From an uncultured Christensenella sp. (lineage in GTDB: Bacteria > Bacillota > Clostridia > Christensenellales > UBA1242): a stretch of 52,110 nt of DNA. The stretch's first letter is position 1. Each line of letters starts with the position of its first letter. The DNA is taken from NCBI GenBank assembly GCA_910584815.1, contig CAJUBT010000002.1, positions 65,251 to 117,360 on the forward strand, given 5' to 3'. The notes under the pieces were generated by a model. The model was not told the DNA's origin and searched no databases. It saw nothing but the letters and a program-made list of their open reading frames with translations. Made by a program: the position numbers and the translations under genes. This document shows positions 16,657-25,400 of the stretch, piece by piece.

Positions 16657-16962
16657 ATGAAGCAATATTTATCTCTGTCTATTTTGCTAGAACTTGCAAA
16701 AAAAGAAAAAGTTACAGCAAAATACTTATCTCAAAAATTTGAAATTTCAGTTAGAAGTGTTTATAGATATTTAGATGAACTTGAAAGTGCTGGCATACCC
16801 ACATTTACTCAAGTGGGTAAAAACGGAGGAATAGGCATAGAAAAAAACTTTGTTTTAGATAGCCTTTTATTAACCGAACAAGATAAAGATTTATTAAAAA
16901 GATTATTGCTTTCCGTAAACACAGAAAACTGTAAAAGACTAATGATAAAACTTGGCTTATAA
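16657..16962 (+). CDS. Short DeoR/YafY-type HTH protein lacking a sensor domain
   Basis: The 101-aa protein has an N-terminal winged HTH of the HTH_11 type: LSLSILLELAKKEKVTAKYL, then FEISVRSVYRYLDELESAGI, then a wing with GKNGGIGI. This is the DNA-binding half of YafY/WYL regulators, which are usually about 300 aa. Here the protein stops after a short helical tail (LTEQDKDLLKRLLLSVN...), where the WYL ligand-binding domain would begin. No continuation is visible in any frame downstream. It may be a truncated gene or a stand-alone DNA-binding protein. A strong promoter and a purine-rich ribosome binding site suggest it is expressed. Its divergent neighbour, the GH95-like gene, is a possible target. 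Confidence 0.65.
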   Translation: MKQYLSLSILLELAKKEKVTAKYLSQKFEISVRSVYRYLDELESAGIPTFTQVGKNGGIGIEKNFVLDSLLLTEQDKDLLKRLLLSVNTENCKRLMIKLGL

Positions 16963-17290
16963 AACAAAGTAAATAACTTTAGTTAACTTCAACCTAATTA
17001 TGTTTTTTATTTTTAACCCTTTTTAAACTTTTACTTTTTATTGCTAAAAATAAAAATATTTTTTAATAATTTGAAAATTTTTACCATAAAAAAAAGAAAG
17101 AGCAAAAACCCTTTCTTTTTTTCTATAGTAAATTTTATTTATTTTTTTGTTAAATAAAACTAAATAATTTTTAACATAACTAAAATTTTTTTATTATAGT
17201 TTAACTATAAATATAATGCGCAAATTTTTGGTTTAGCAATTAAATGCTATTGAATATTTAAAAATCATTACTAAATTTAATAATCTAAAC
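16963..17290. other. Intergenic region between convergent HTH gene and recA
   Basis: AT-rich with no open frame of note. It contains the shared terminator at 17088-17122. Nothing else recognisable was seen. Confidence 0.6.
17088..17122. terminator. Bidirectional terminator of recA and the HTH gene
   Basis: AAAAAAGAAAG and CTTTCTTTTTT form a stem around a ~10-base loop, with A-runs on one side and T-runs on the other, so it works on both strands. It lies between the convergent ends of the HTH gene and recA. Confidence 0.6.
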
Positions 17291-18310
17291 TTATGCTTCT
17301 TCTGCGGCGGTTTCTTCTTGTATATTCTTACCACTAATTTTTTGTTTTATTTGTTCTTCAATTTCCTTCATAATGTCTGGGTTGTTCTCTAAGAAAGTTT
17401 TAACATTCTCTCTACCCTGACCTATTTTATCATCTTTATAAGAGAACCAAGAACCGCTTTTGTTAATAATGTCATATTCACAGGCAAGGTCTAAAATGCA
17501 ACCTTCATTTGAAATTCCTTTACCATAGATAATATCGAATTCAGCTTGTTTAAATGGAGGAGCAAGTTTATTTTTAACAACTTTAATGCGGGTTCTATTT
17601 CCAACAATATCGCTACCATCTTTAATGCCATCTATTCTTCTAACATCTAAACGAACACTGGCATAGAATTTTAATGCCTTACCACCAGTTGTAGTCTCTG
17701 GAGAACCAAACATAACACCAATTTTTTCACGAAGTTGATTAATGAATATTACGCAAGACTTACTTTTGTTTGTTATGCCTGCTAATTTTCTTAGTGCCTG
17801 ACTCATAAGACGAGCTTGAAGACCAATAAAACTATCTCCCATTTCGCCATCAATTTCAGCTTTTGGAGTTAGGGCTGCAACAGAGTCTACAACCACAATA
17901 TCAAAAGCACCACTGCCAACAAGTGTTTCACAAATATCAAGGGCCTGTTCCCCATTATCAGGTTGAGAAACATAAAGTTCATCTAAATCTACCCCTAGTT
18001 TGCCTGCATAAACAGGGTCTAGTGCGTGTTCTGCATCTATAAAAGCTGCGGTTCCGCCAAGTTTTTGAGCCTGTGCAATTATGTGCAAAGATACAGTTGT
18101 TTTACCAGAAGATTCTGGACCATAAATTTCTATAATTCTTCCTCTTGGAACACCACCAATTCCAAGTGCATTGTCTAATGCTAAACAACCAGTTGGAATA
18201 ACTTCTATATCAGCTAAAGCTTGTTCCCCAAGTTTCATAATAGAGCCTTTACCAAATTGTTTTTCTATTTGCAATATTGCTTGTTCTAAAGATTTTGATT
18301 TATCTACCAT
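17291..18310 (-). CDS. recA: RecA recombinase
   Basis: The 339-aa protein is a standard RecA: an ATP-dependent strand-exchange filament that also stimulates LexA self-cleavage. Visible are FGKGSIMKLG, Walker A GPESSGKTT, FIDAEHALDP, Walker B IVVVDSVAALTP, loop L1 EIDGEMGDS, FINQLREKIGVMFGSPETT and GGKALKFYASVRLD. The C-terminal tail is short and moderately acidic (EETAAEEA). AAAGGAT precedes the ATG. It is the last gene of the leftward block ftsK-rimO-pgsA-cinA-recA and ends at a bidirectional terminator. A weak LexA-like site lies about 155 bases upstream. Confidence 0.97.
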   Translation of the reverse strand: MVDKSKSLEQAILQIEKQFGKGSIMKLGEQALADIEVIPTGCLALDNALGIGGVPRGRIIEIYGPESSGKTTVSLHIIAQAQKLGGTAAFIDAEHALDPVYAGKLGVDLDELYVSQPDNGEQALDICETLVGSGAFDIVVVDSVAALTPKAEIDGEMGDSFIGLQARLMSQALRKLAGITNKSKSCVIFINQLREKIGVMFGSPETTTGGKALKFYASVRLDVRRIDGIKDGSDIVGNRTRIKVVKNKLAPPFKQAEFDIIYGKGISNEGCILDLACEYDIINKSGSWFSYKDDKIGQGRENVKTFLENNPDIMKEIEEQIKQKISGKNIQEETAAEEA

Positions 18311-18464
18311 AATACATTTATCCTTTACTTTTAGTTACATTGTTTTATAAATATAATAAATTTTTATTAAGTTCATTATAAATTTTTTTAAAAGAAATTT
18401 TATATTAATTTATAAAATTTTAATAAAAACCTTATAAAGAACTTAATTAAACTTAAAAATTAAT

Positions 18465-18478
18465 AAAACATATGTTTG
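18465..18478 (-). promoter_or_regulatory. Weak LexA-like site upstream of recA
   Basis: AAAACATATGTTTG (minus strand CAAACATATGTTTT) differs from the box at 3171 in the first two bases, so one half site has AAAC rather than GAAC. The position between cinA and recA fits the common LexA control of recA, but a similar AAACATATGTTT also occurs by chance at the yajC start, which lowers confidence. Confidence 0.3.
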
Positions 18479-18490
18479 TGTATGTGTTTA

Positions 18491-19717
18491 TTATACAACA
18501 TTTTGACCTAAATGAAAATCATTTTGTTTAAGTTTTTTTATTAACTGAAAAAATATAGCATTAGTTGCCATTATAATTTTTTGTTCAAAAGACCCTTCAA
18601 CCTTTTTATTATAAATATGCACACCCTCGCTAGTGCCTATTGCAAAAGTTACATCACCACTTTCTAAGTTTCCACAATTAGAAATAACAATATCTGCCCC
18701 AGAATTTTCTAATGCACCAAGCGACATTTGGTAAGCAACTTCTTCATAATCTATTTCACTCTTTTTAAAAATTTTACTATCCACACCTAGTAATTTCATT
18801 TTTGCTTCATCACTTGGAACAAAATATCCTTCTTTTAAAATGTCTTTAGCATTAGGCAAATCGGCATATACTAAGTTTGTCATTTTACCAGCCGTAAAAT
18901 CTTCAGCAAAAACAAGAGTTCTGTTATTAATGGTTAATATGGAATAAATAAGTTCCTGCATAGAAATATCTTTATCGCTGTAAACATAGGGTAAAATTTT
19001 ACTATATAATTCACCAATAAAATTATTAACGACTTCTTGTTTAATGGTTTTAGGTATTGTTACTAAAATTTCACCACTTAATAAATATTCGTTACAAATA
19101 ACTTCTATATTATGTTTATTTTTAATTAGTTCTTTTAAAAGCAGTGCCATCTCACCTGCTTTTATACCAAAAGTTTTAAAAACATAAGAAGTGTTTGTTT
19201 TACCTTTTGCCTTTAAAAGCACAAAAGGTAACACAGAAGAAAAAAACATATGATGCAATTCTGCGTGTGCAAGAGGCAAGAAAAAAACAAGTTTATCTTC
19301 TTTTTCAATTAAAAAACCTTGAAAAGCACTTAAAGAATTTTTAATGCATCTTGAAATTTCAGGTAATTGTGCATATGTTGCATCTTCCTTTCTAAGTGGC
19401 ACATTTTTTGCATATTCATCTATATTTTTTTTAGCATAATTATTTATAACCAATTTTGTTTGCATTGCATCGCAAATAATTTTTTTACACATATAACTTT
19501 TTTCAAATTCGTTATCTGAGACAAAAATAACACAATCTGTTAGTTCTAGTGCTTGTTTAAAAGTGTTTGCTACTATGCCAGATTGATTTTTAATTGTTTG
19601 GTTTAATGTTACATCAAAACCATTTTTATATAACTGAGATGCAATTAACTTTATGCTATCGTTTTTTTCGTTTGAAATTATTTCGTTATTCGAAACTGTT
19701 ATAATGCTAATTTTCAT
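18491..19717 (-). CDS. cinA: CinA-family protein, probably catalytically degenerate
   Basis: The 408-aa length, the two-domain layout and the position between pgsA and recA identify CinA: an N-terminal molybdopterin-binding-like domain and a C-terminal nicotinamide-nucleotide amidase domain. Key signatures are missing. The N-terminal GTELLLGQ and GGLGPT..D blocks are replaced (SNNEIISNEKN, VIFVSDNEFEKSY), and the gene retains only a loose LPLAHAELHHMF equivalent of FPLPGVP.EM. In the C-domain the ESCTGG nucleophile motif reads AEDFTAGK, and TGIAGPGG reads SNCGNLESGD. The structural core (KMKLLGVDS, EEVAYQMSLGAL) is kept. So the fold is likely present but pyrophosphatase/amidase activity is probably lost. 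The family call rests partly on synteny. The ribosome binding site is weak (AAAGG close to ATG). Confidence 0.65.
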   Translation of the reverse strand: MKISIITVSNNEIISNEKNDSIKLIASQLYKNGFDVTLNQTIKNQSGIVANTFKQALELTDCVIFVSDNEFEKSYMCKKIICDAMQTKLVINNYAKKNIDEYAKNVPLRKEDATYAQLPEISRCIKNSLSAFQGFLIEKEDKLVFFLPLAHAELHHMFFSSVLPFVLLKAKGKTNTSYVFKTFGIKAGEMALLLKELIKNKHNIEVICNEYLLSGEILVTIPKTIKQEVVNNFIGELYSKILPYVYSDKDISMQELIYSILTINNRTLVFAEDFTAGKMTNLVYADLPNAKDILKEGYFVPSDEAKMKLLGVDSKIFKKSEIDYEEVAYQMSLGALENSGADIVISNCGNLESGDVTFAIGTSEGVHIYNKKVEGSFEQKIIMATNAIFFQLIKKLKQNDFHLGQNVV

Positions 19718-20067
19718 AACCTTTTTTCTTTTAGTAATTTAAATTTTTATAAATTATTTATTATCGGTTAATTATTTTATTACAACCAATAATTTGTTTT
19801 TTAGCGTTCTTAAATTTATGTTAAAAAATTGTTAACCAATTAATAAATTTTAAAATAATAATTATATTAACTATATTTTAAATAAATTTCTTTTCAACTT
19901 AATATTATTGCTAGTAAACATAACCTTGCAAGTATGCAACTGGTTTTAATTTACTAGCAACTTAATTGAGCTATTAAAATGTTTTTATATAAATAATTTG
20001 ATGATAATAAGTAAGTTTTTAAATGTTTAACATTTTAAAAATATTATTATTTTTTTTAATTATAAAC
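19718..20067. other. Intergenic region between pgsA and cinA
   Basis: No gene is seen. The gap contains the 52-base structured inverted repeat at 19909-19960 and a second simple palindromic stretch around 20016-20042 (AAATGTT / AACATTT) that has no T-tract on the minus strand. Confidence 0.6.
19909..19960. repeat. Structured inverted repeat (possible RNA element)
   Basis: An outer perfect 11-bp stem, TTGCTAGTAAA (19909-19919) with TTTACTAGCAA (19950-19960), encloses a second hairpin. The inner hairpin has AACC / GGTT (19922-19925 with 19942-19945) and TTGCA / TGCAA (19926-19930 with 19935-19939) around an AGTA loop. No T-tract follows on either strand, so it is not an ordinary terminator. 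It could be an RNA structure ahead of cinA-recA, a protein site or a small palindromic repeat unit. Confidence 0.6.
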
Positions 20068-20886
20068 TTATTTTTTTGCTTTGTTAGTTTTAGATTTTAA
20101 TTTTGCATTATCTTCTTTAGCGTTTTGCTTATTATCTTTTAATGTATTCTCTTCTTTAGTTTTATTTGAAATTTGTGTATGTTTATTATTATTTATTTCT
20201 AGGTTTGCTTGTTTATTTTCTTCTTCGATATTAAAATTGTTTTGTTTTGCAATTGCTTCTTGCATTTGTTGGTCCTTTAAACTAGAACTTGCTTTTTTAT
20301 CATCTTTAAAAACTTCTTTAAAAGCAACTAAATAATGAATGCCAGAAATAACTGTTGAAAGAACTGTTACGCCTAAAAGTAAATAACACAAAATAAAGAA
20401 AGATAAATCTAACTCACTAGACAAAATAGAACTATTATCTAAAAAGAAACTATAAATTATAAAAAACAAAACTGCAAAGAATTGAAAGTTGGCTTTAATT
20501 TTACCCCACATATCAGCTTGAATAACAACATTTTTAACAGCACCAATTTGTCTTAGGGCACTAACAATAAATTCTCTTGCAACAATAATAGAAAAAGCAA
20601 TAACACCATATGGAGCTAAAATAGTGTTGTCGGCAACAATTAAAATAAAGCCACAAACAACAAGAAGTTTATCTGCAATAGAATCTAGGAATTTGCCTAA
20701 ATTTGTTACCATATTATATTTTCTTGCAATGTAGCCATCAACAAAGTCGGTTAAACAAGCAACGGCAAAAATACCAGCTGCAATTAATTTGCCACAATAT
20801 ATAAAAGAACTAGACAAATAGAAAAAAATTATAACTGGAATTAAAATTATTCTTATCCAAGTTATCTGATTAGGCGTTATCTTCAT
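20068..20886 (-). CDS. pgsA: CDP-diacylglycerol-glycerol-3-phosphate phosphatidyltransferase with charged tail
   Basis: The 272-aa protein makes phosphatidylglycerol phosphate, the first step to phosphatidylglycerol, in the membrane. The CDP-alcohol phosphatidyltransferase signature is intact: DGYIARKYNMVTNLGKFLD followed by SIAD, with the spaced Asp residues that bind metal and CDP. Several transmembrane helices fill residues 5-190. Typical PgsA is about 180-200 aa; residues ~195-272 here are an added hydrophilic tail rich in Lys, Asn, Glu and Gln. GGGGAGG lies nine bases before the ATG, inside rimO, and the two genes overlap by 17 bases, so they are translationally coupled. Confidence 0.9.
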   Translation of the reverse strand: MKITPNQITWIRIILIPVIIFFYLSSSFIYCGKLIAAGIFAVACLTDFVDGYIARKYNMVTNLGKFLDSIADKLLVVCGFILIVADNTILAPYGVIAFSIIVAREFIVSALRQIGAVKNVVIQADMWGKIKANFQFFAVLFFIIYSFFLDNSSILSSELDLSFFILCYLLLGVTVLSTVISGIHYLVAFKEVFKDDKKASSSLKDQQMQEAIAKQNNFNIEEENKQANLEINNNKHTQISNKTKEENTLKDNKQNAKEDNAKLKSKTNKAKK

Positions 20887-22255
20887 TATAATAAACCTCC
20901 CCTATAAAGTAACCTTGTTTAAAATCTAAAATTTTAACATCTGCAAAAGCTCCAACTTTTGTTAGATGACTAAAAGATGTGAATAAAATTTGAAAATCTA
21001 TTTCTGGTGCACTGAAGTAAGGTCTACCTACAAACAATTTATTTTCGCTATCGTAGCTATCAATAATAACTTTGAAAATTTCCCCAATATATTTTTTATT
21101 GTTCTCTTCAGCTATTTTTTCTTGTATTTTCTCTACTTGTTTTAAGCGTTTATCTTTAACTTTTTCTGGCACTTGATTTTCAAGATTGTAAGATAAAGTG
21201 CCATCTTCCCTTGAGTATTTAAAAAAGCCTACATTATCTAGTTTATATTCTTTTAAGAATTGGCAAAGGTTATTAAAATCTTTTTTTGTTTCATTTGGAA
21301 AGCCAACCATAAATGTTGTTCTTATTTTAATGTTTGGAATTTCTTCCCGCAGTTTTAAAATTAAATGCTTTATATCACTTTCAGAACTATGGCGCTTCAT
21401 ACCTGTTAAAACATTATCACTAATATGTTGCAGAGGAATGTCTATATATTTTAACACTTTATGATTTGTTTTAATTTCGTTTATTAATTTTTCATCTATC
21501 TTATCTGGGTAACAATATAATAATCTTATCCAACTAAGTTTTTTAATTTTAGATAGTTTTTGTAAAAGTTCACACAATTTATAGTCTTTATACAAGTCCA
21601 TACCATACCTAGTTATGTCCTGAGCAACAAGAATAATTTCTTTTACCCCTCTCTCGCACAAAAGATCTGCTTCTTTAACAATTTCTTCCATAGGAACAGA
21701 AGTATAATTGCCACGAATAAATGGAATTTTACAAAAAGCACACCTGTTATTGCAACCATCGGCAATTTTAATGTAAGCATAATGCATTGGGGTTGTTAAC
21801 CACCTTGTTGTTTTTGCATTAGTTAACTTTTCGCATTTTTTATTATAAAAAGAAAATATAACTTTTGCAATATTGTTATAATCTTTAGGCACCAAAACTT
21901 TATCTACAAATGGGAATTTGCTTGTTACATTTTCCCCTTCTAACAAAGGCAAACAACCTGTAACAATTAATTTTTCTAAGTTTTTATTTTTTAACTCACC
22001 CATTTCAATTATAGTTTCTTCTGCTTCCTTTCTGGCAGAATTTAAAAATGCACAGGTGTTAATTATAATTATTTCTGCTTCTTCTGGAGAACTAACAAAG
22101 GAAAACTGAGAATATTGTGATAGAATTGTTATAATATTCTCTGTATCTACTCTGTTTTTATCACAACCAAGGGAGATAAAACCAATTTTTTTACTAAAAA
22201 TTGGCTCTATCTCTTTTTTAGTTATACTTTTAGGGCTTTTATTAGATTTATTCAT
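20870..22255 (-). CDS. rimO: Ribosomal protein S12 methylthiotransferase RimO
   Basis: The 461-aa radical-SAM enzyme adds a methylthio group to the conserved Asp of ribosomal protein S12. An N-terminal UPF0004 domain begins FISLGCDKNRVDTE and contains INTCAFL and VTGCLPLL, supplying three Cys for the auxiliary cluster. The radical-SAM core has CNNRCAFCKIPFIRG (CxxxCxxC), VAQDITRYGMDLY, and GMKRHSSESD. A C-terminal TRAM domain begins near residue 385. GCDKNRVD and QDITRYG point to RimO rather than MiaB. AAAGGA precedes the ATG. The gene overlaps pgsA by 17 bases. Confidence 0.93.
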   Translation of the reverse strand: MNKSNKSPKSITKKEIEPIFSKKIGFISLGCDKNRVDTENIITILSQYSQFSFVSSPEEAEIIIINTCAFLNSARKEAEETIIEMGELKNKNLEKLIVTGCLPLLEGENVTSKFPFVDKVLVPKDYNNIAKVIFSFYNKKCEKLTNAKTTRWLTTPMHYAYIKIADGCNNRCAFCKIPFIRGNYTSVPMEEIVKEADLLCERGVKEIILVAQDITRYGMDLYKDYKLCELLQKLSKIKKLSWIRLLYCYPDKIDEKLINEIKTNHKVLKYIDIPLQHISDNVLTGMKRHSSESDIKHLILKLREEIPNIKIRTTFMVGFPNETKKDFNNLCQFLKEYKLDNVGFFKYSREDGTLSYNLENQVPEKVKDKRLKQVEKIQEKIAEENNKKYIGEIFKVIIDSYDSENKLFVGRPYFSAPEIDFQILFTSFSHLTKVGAFADVKILDFKQGYFIGEVYYNEDNA

Positions 22256-22452
22256 TTTTGTCCTTTGTTATAATAACTTTTAAATTAAAATTTTTACTTA
22301 TGGTAAGGGTTGTATATTGTTTTAATAAATTTAAATGGTTTAATTAAAACATAAATTTATTTAACATTTATAAGTTTCATATAGTTTATTAAATTATTTA
22401 CTTTTATACTTAATTTTAAAAAACATATGATTGTTAATTTAATTACAATATT

Positions 22453-25400
22453 TTATTTATTTCCATAAATTTGGTTGTAATCATCCATAGTTATAAACAC
22501 GCTTCTAGGTTTACTGCCATCACTGCTAGAAATAAATTTTGCTTGTTCCATTTGGTCTATAATTCTTGCTGCCCTACTAAAACCTATAGAGAACCTACGC
22601 TGTAGCATAGAAATTGATGCCTGACCATTTTCTATAACCATTTTTAAAGCATCTGGCATAATACTATCGAATTCTTCTCCGCTAGAAGCACCAACAGTTG
22701 CAGGGTTGCCATTTCCGCCACCACCATTTTCACTGTTAATAATGCGTTCAATACGGTCATCATAAGTAGCTTTGTTGTTTTCTTTAATAAAGTCAACAAC
22801 ACTTTTAACTTCTGGAGTATCTACAAATGCACCTTGAATTCTAACAGCTTCGCCATCTGGTGGAGAGAACAACATATCGCCTCTTCCAAGCAACCTTTCA
22901 GCACCACCTTGGTCTAAAATTGTTTTACTATCAACAAAGTTTGTAACTTTAAAGGCAATTCTTGCTGGTAAATTAATTTTAATGCTACCTGTAATAATAT
23001 CTACGCTTGGGCGTTGAGTTGCAAGAATTACGTGAATGCCTGCTGCCCTTGCTTTTTGAGTTAAACGAATAATTTTCTCTTCAAGTTCTTTTTTATTTGT
23101 TGTAACAACAAGGTCGGCAAGTTCATCAACAACAAGCACAACATATGGTAATTTTTGCATTTTTTTACTTGCAACTTCTGGTTGAGCATTATATTCACTT
23201 ATATCTTTAACATAGCAATCTTGGAAAATTGTGTAACGGCGCTCCATTTCATTAATAAGCCAATCCATAGCGTTAAGTGCTTTTTTAGGTTCGGTGATAA
23301 CTTTAGGCATAAGCAAATGTGGTAAATTATTATAAATGCCGAACTCAACTTTTTTAGGGTCAACTAAAATTAATCTTAAATCTTGTGGGCTAGTTTTATA
23401 AAGCAAACTTAAAAGCAATGTGTTTAAGCAAACACTCTTACCAGAGCCAGTAGAACCAGCAACTAATAAGTGAGGCATTTTCGCAAGGTTACAGCAACGA
23501 ACTTCACCATCTACATTTTGCCCTAAAGCAAAGTTAAGGGCTGCTTTTGAGGCTGCAAATTCTTGCGATGCAATTATATCTTTTAAACCAACCGTGTCTA
23601 TTTTTGCATTTGGAACTTCTATACCAACTGCACTTTTACCTTTAATAGGAGTTTCAATGCGAACTTCTCCCTTAGCAGCAAGTGCTAAAGCAATATCGCT
23701 TGCGTGGGCGTGAATTTTTTTAACAGAAACACCAGCAGGCATATGAAGTTCATAACGGGTTACAGAAGCACCTCTTCTAACAGCTTCAACCTTTGCAGGT
23801 ATGCCAAATTCTTCTAACGACCTTTCTAAAACTTCTATGTTGCGTTCGTGATTTGTTGATAAATCTTCCGAGTTAACATATGTTTTAAGCAAATCTATTG
23901 GTGGTCTAATATATTTTGAATTATATCTAAAATCTGGCCCAGTATCTTTTTCTGGTTCCGCTTGCCCAGAAACACTAACTCCATTTACAATAGGGGTTTG
24001 AGGCATTAAACTTTTTGGCAAATTATAGGTGTTTCCTAAACTTGTTGCAATATCTCCTTCACTTAAATTTGATGTTTTAAATGGTGGTTCTGCAACACTT
24101 TCCTTTTGCAAAAATTTAGGAGTTTTATCTTCTTCTGGTTTAGCAAATTTTTCTTGACTTAAATCAAAATTAACAGGATTTAAAGGGCTAACTTTTGGAG
24201 TTGGTTGAGGTTCATTTATTGGTTTTATAAAGTCATCTTCCAAACCTTCTATATTAATGCTAAAGTTAGGAACATTATTTGGCTCTTTATTAGCATTTGC
24301 ATTATTTGAATTACCAATATTAAACCCATTATTAGCAGAATTAAAAGTTGGGTTATTAACATTATTATTGTTAGTTGCATTACCACTAATTTGGCTAAAA
24401 TTATTACTGTTATTTGCACTATAGTTCGATGAATTATTAACACCAAAACTAGAGTTAGAAGCATTTAAATTTGCCCCAAAATTGCCATTTGAATTATTGG
24501 CATTATTATATAGATTATTGCCACTGGCATTAAAATTAGGTGCGTTTAGGTTGTTTTGTGCGTTATTTAAGTTTTGATATTGATTGTTTTGATTGTTATA
24601 AGCATTATTTAAAGTGGAATTATTACCTAAATTATTAAACCTATTTTGTGGGTTAAAGTTAGCATAATTTCCATTTTGATTTGGCTCTATATTAAAATTA
24701 TTTTCACCATTATTTCTTGTAATATTATTTTGATTTAAACTGTTAATTTGAGGGTTTTGTTGTGGTGAACTTATTTTGTTATTGGCAACCAAAAGTTGAT
24801 TTGCGTTTAAAGAAAAATCTCTTTCAAAAGGTCTTGCACTATTTTGATTATAAATTTTTAATAAACTTTTATAATCATCGGTTTCAGCATTAATAATAGG
24901 ATTATTAGGGTTTAAATTTGGTTCGTATAAAGTGCGTAAATAATTAACATTTTCTGGGTCTATTGTTTTTTGTTTTGGCTTTGGTTTGTAAGCCTCATCG
25001 TAAACAAATTTTCTTGGCTTTTCTTCTTCCTTATTTATGCCTCTACTCTTCCAAATTTCTTCATCATCTCTAGTTGTAAAAAGTTTGCTTTTAGGGGTTT
25101 CTTCTTCCTCTTCATCTTCTTTTTTTGATTTTGAAATTAAACCAAGCTTTACTTTAGCATTGTTAATTTCTTCTTCACTTTCAACATTTTCACTATCTTC
25201 ATCTTTAATAAAAATGTCGTTGTCATCTTCATTATTAATTTTCTTTAAAGTTTTTTCTTCTTCCTGCTTTAAAACTGTTATAGGTTCTTGAATAACAGGC
25301 TCTTCATATACTTTCTCTTTAGTTTCGAGTTCTTGCAAATCAGTTGCAATACGATTAAAGTTTGTATAGTTTTTTGGCTGTGGTTGAGTTATTTTACCTT

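Noticed and set aside
20016..20042. Hairpin near the end of pgsA considered as its terminator
   Set aside because: The T-rich tail lies on the plus strand only, whereas pgsA is read on the minus strand.
22419..22432. AAAACATATGATTG between ftsK and rimO
   Set aside because: Both half sites deviate from the LexA operator and no damage gene follows.
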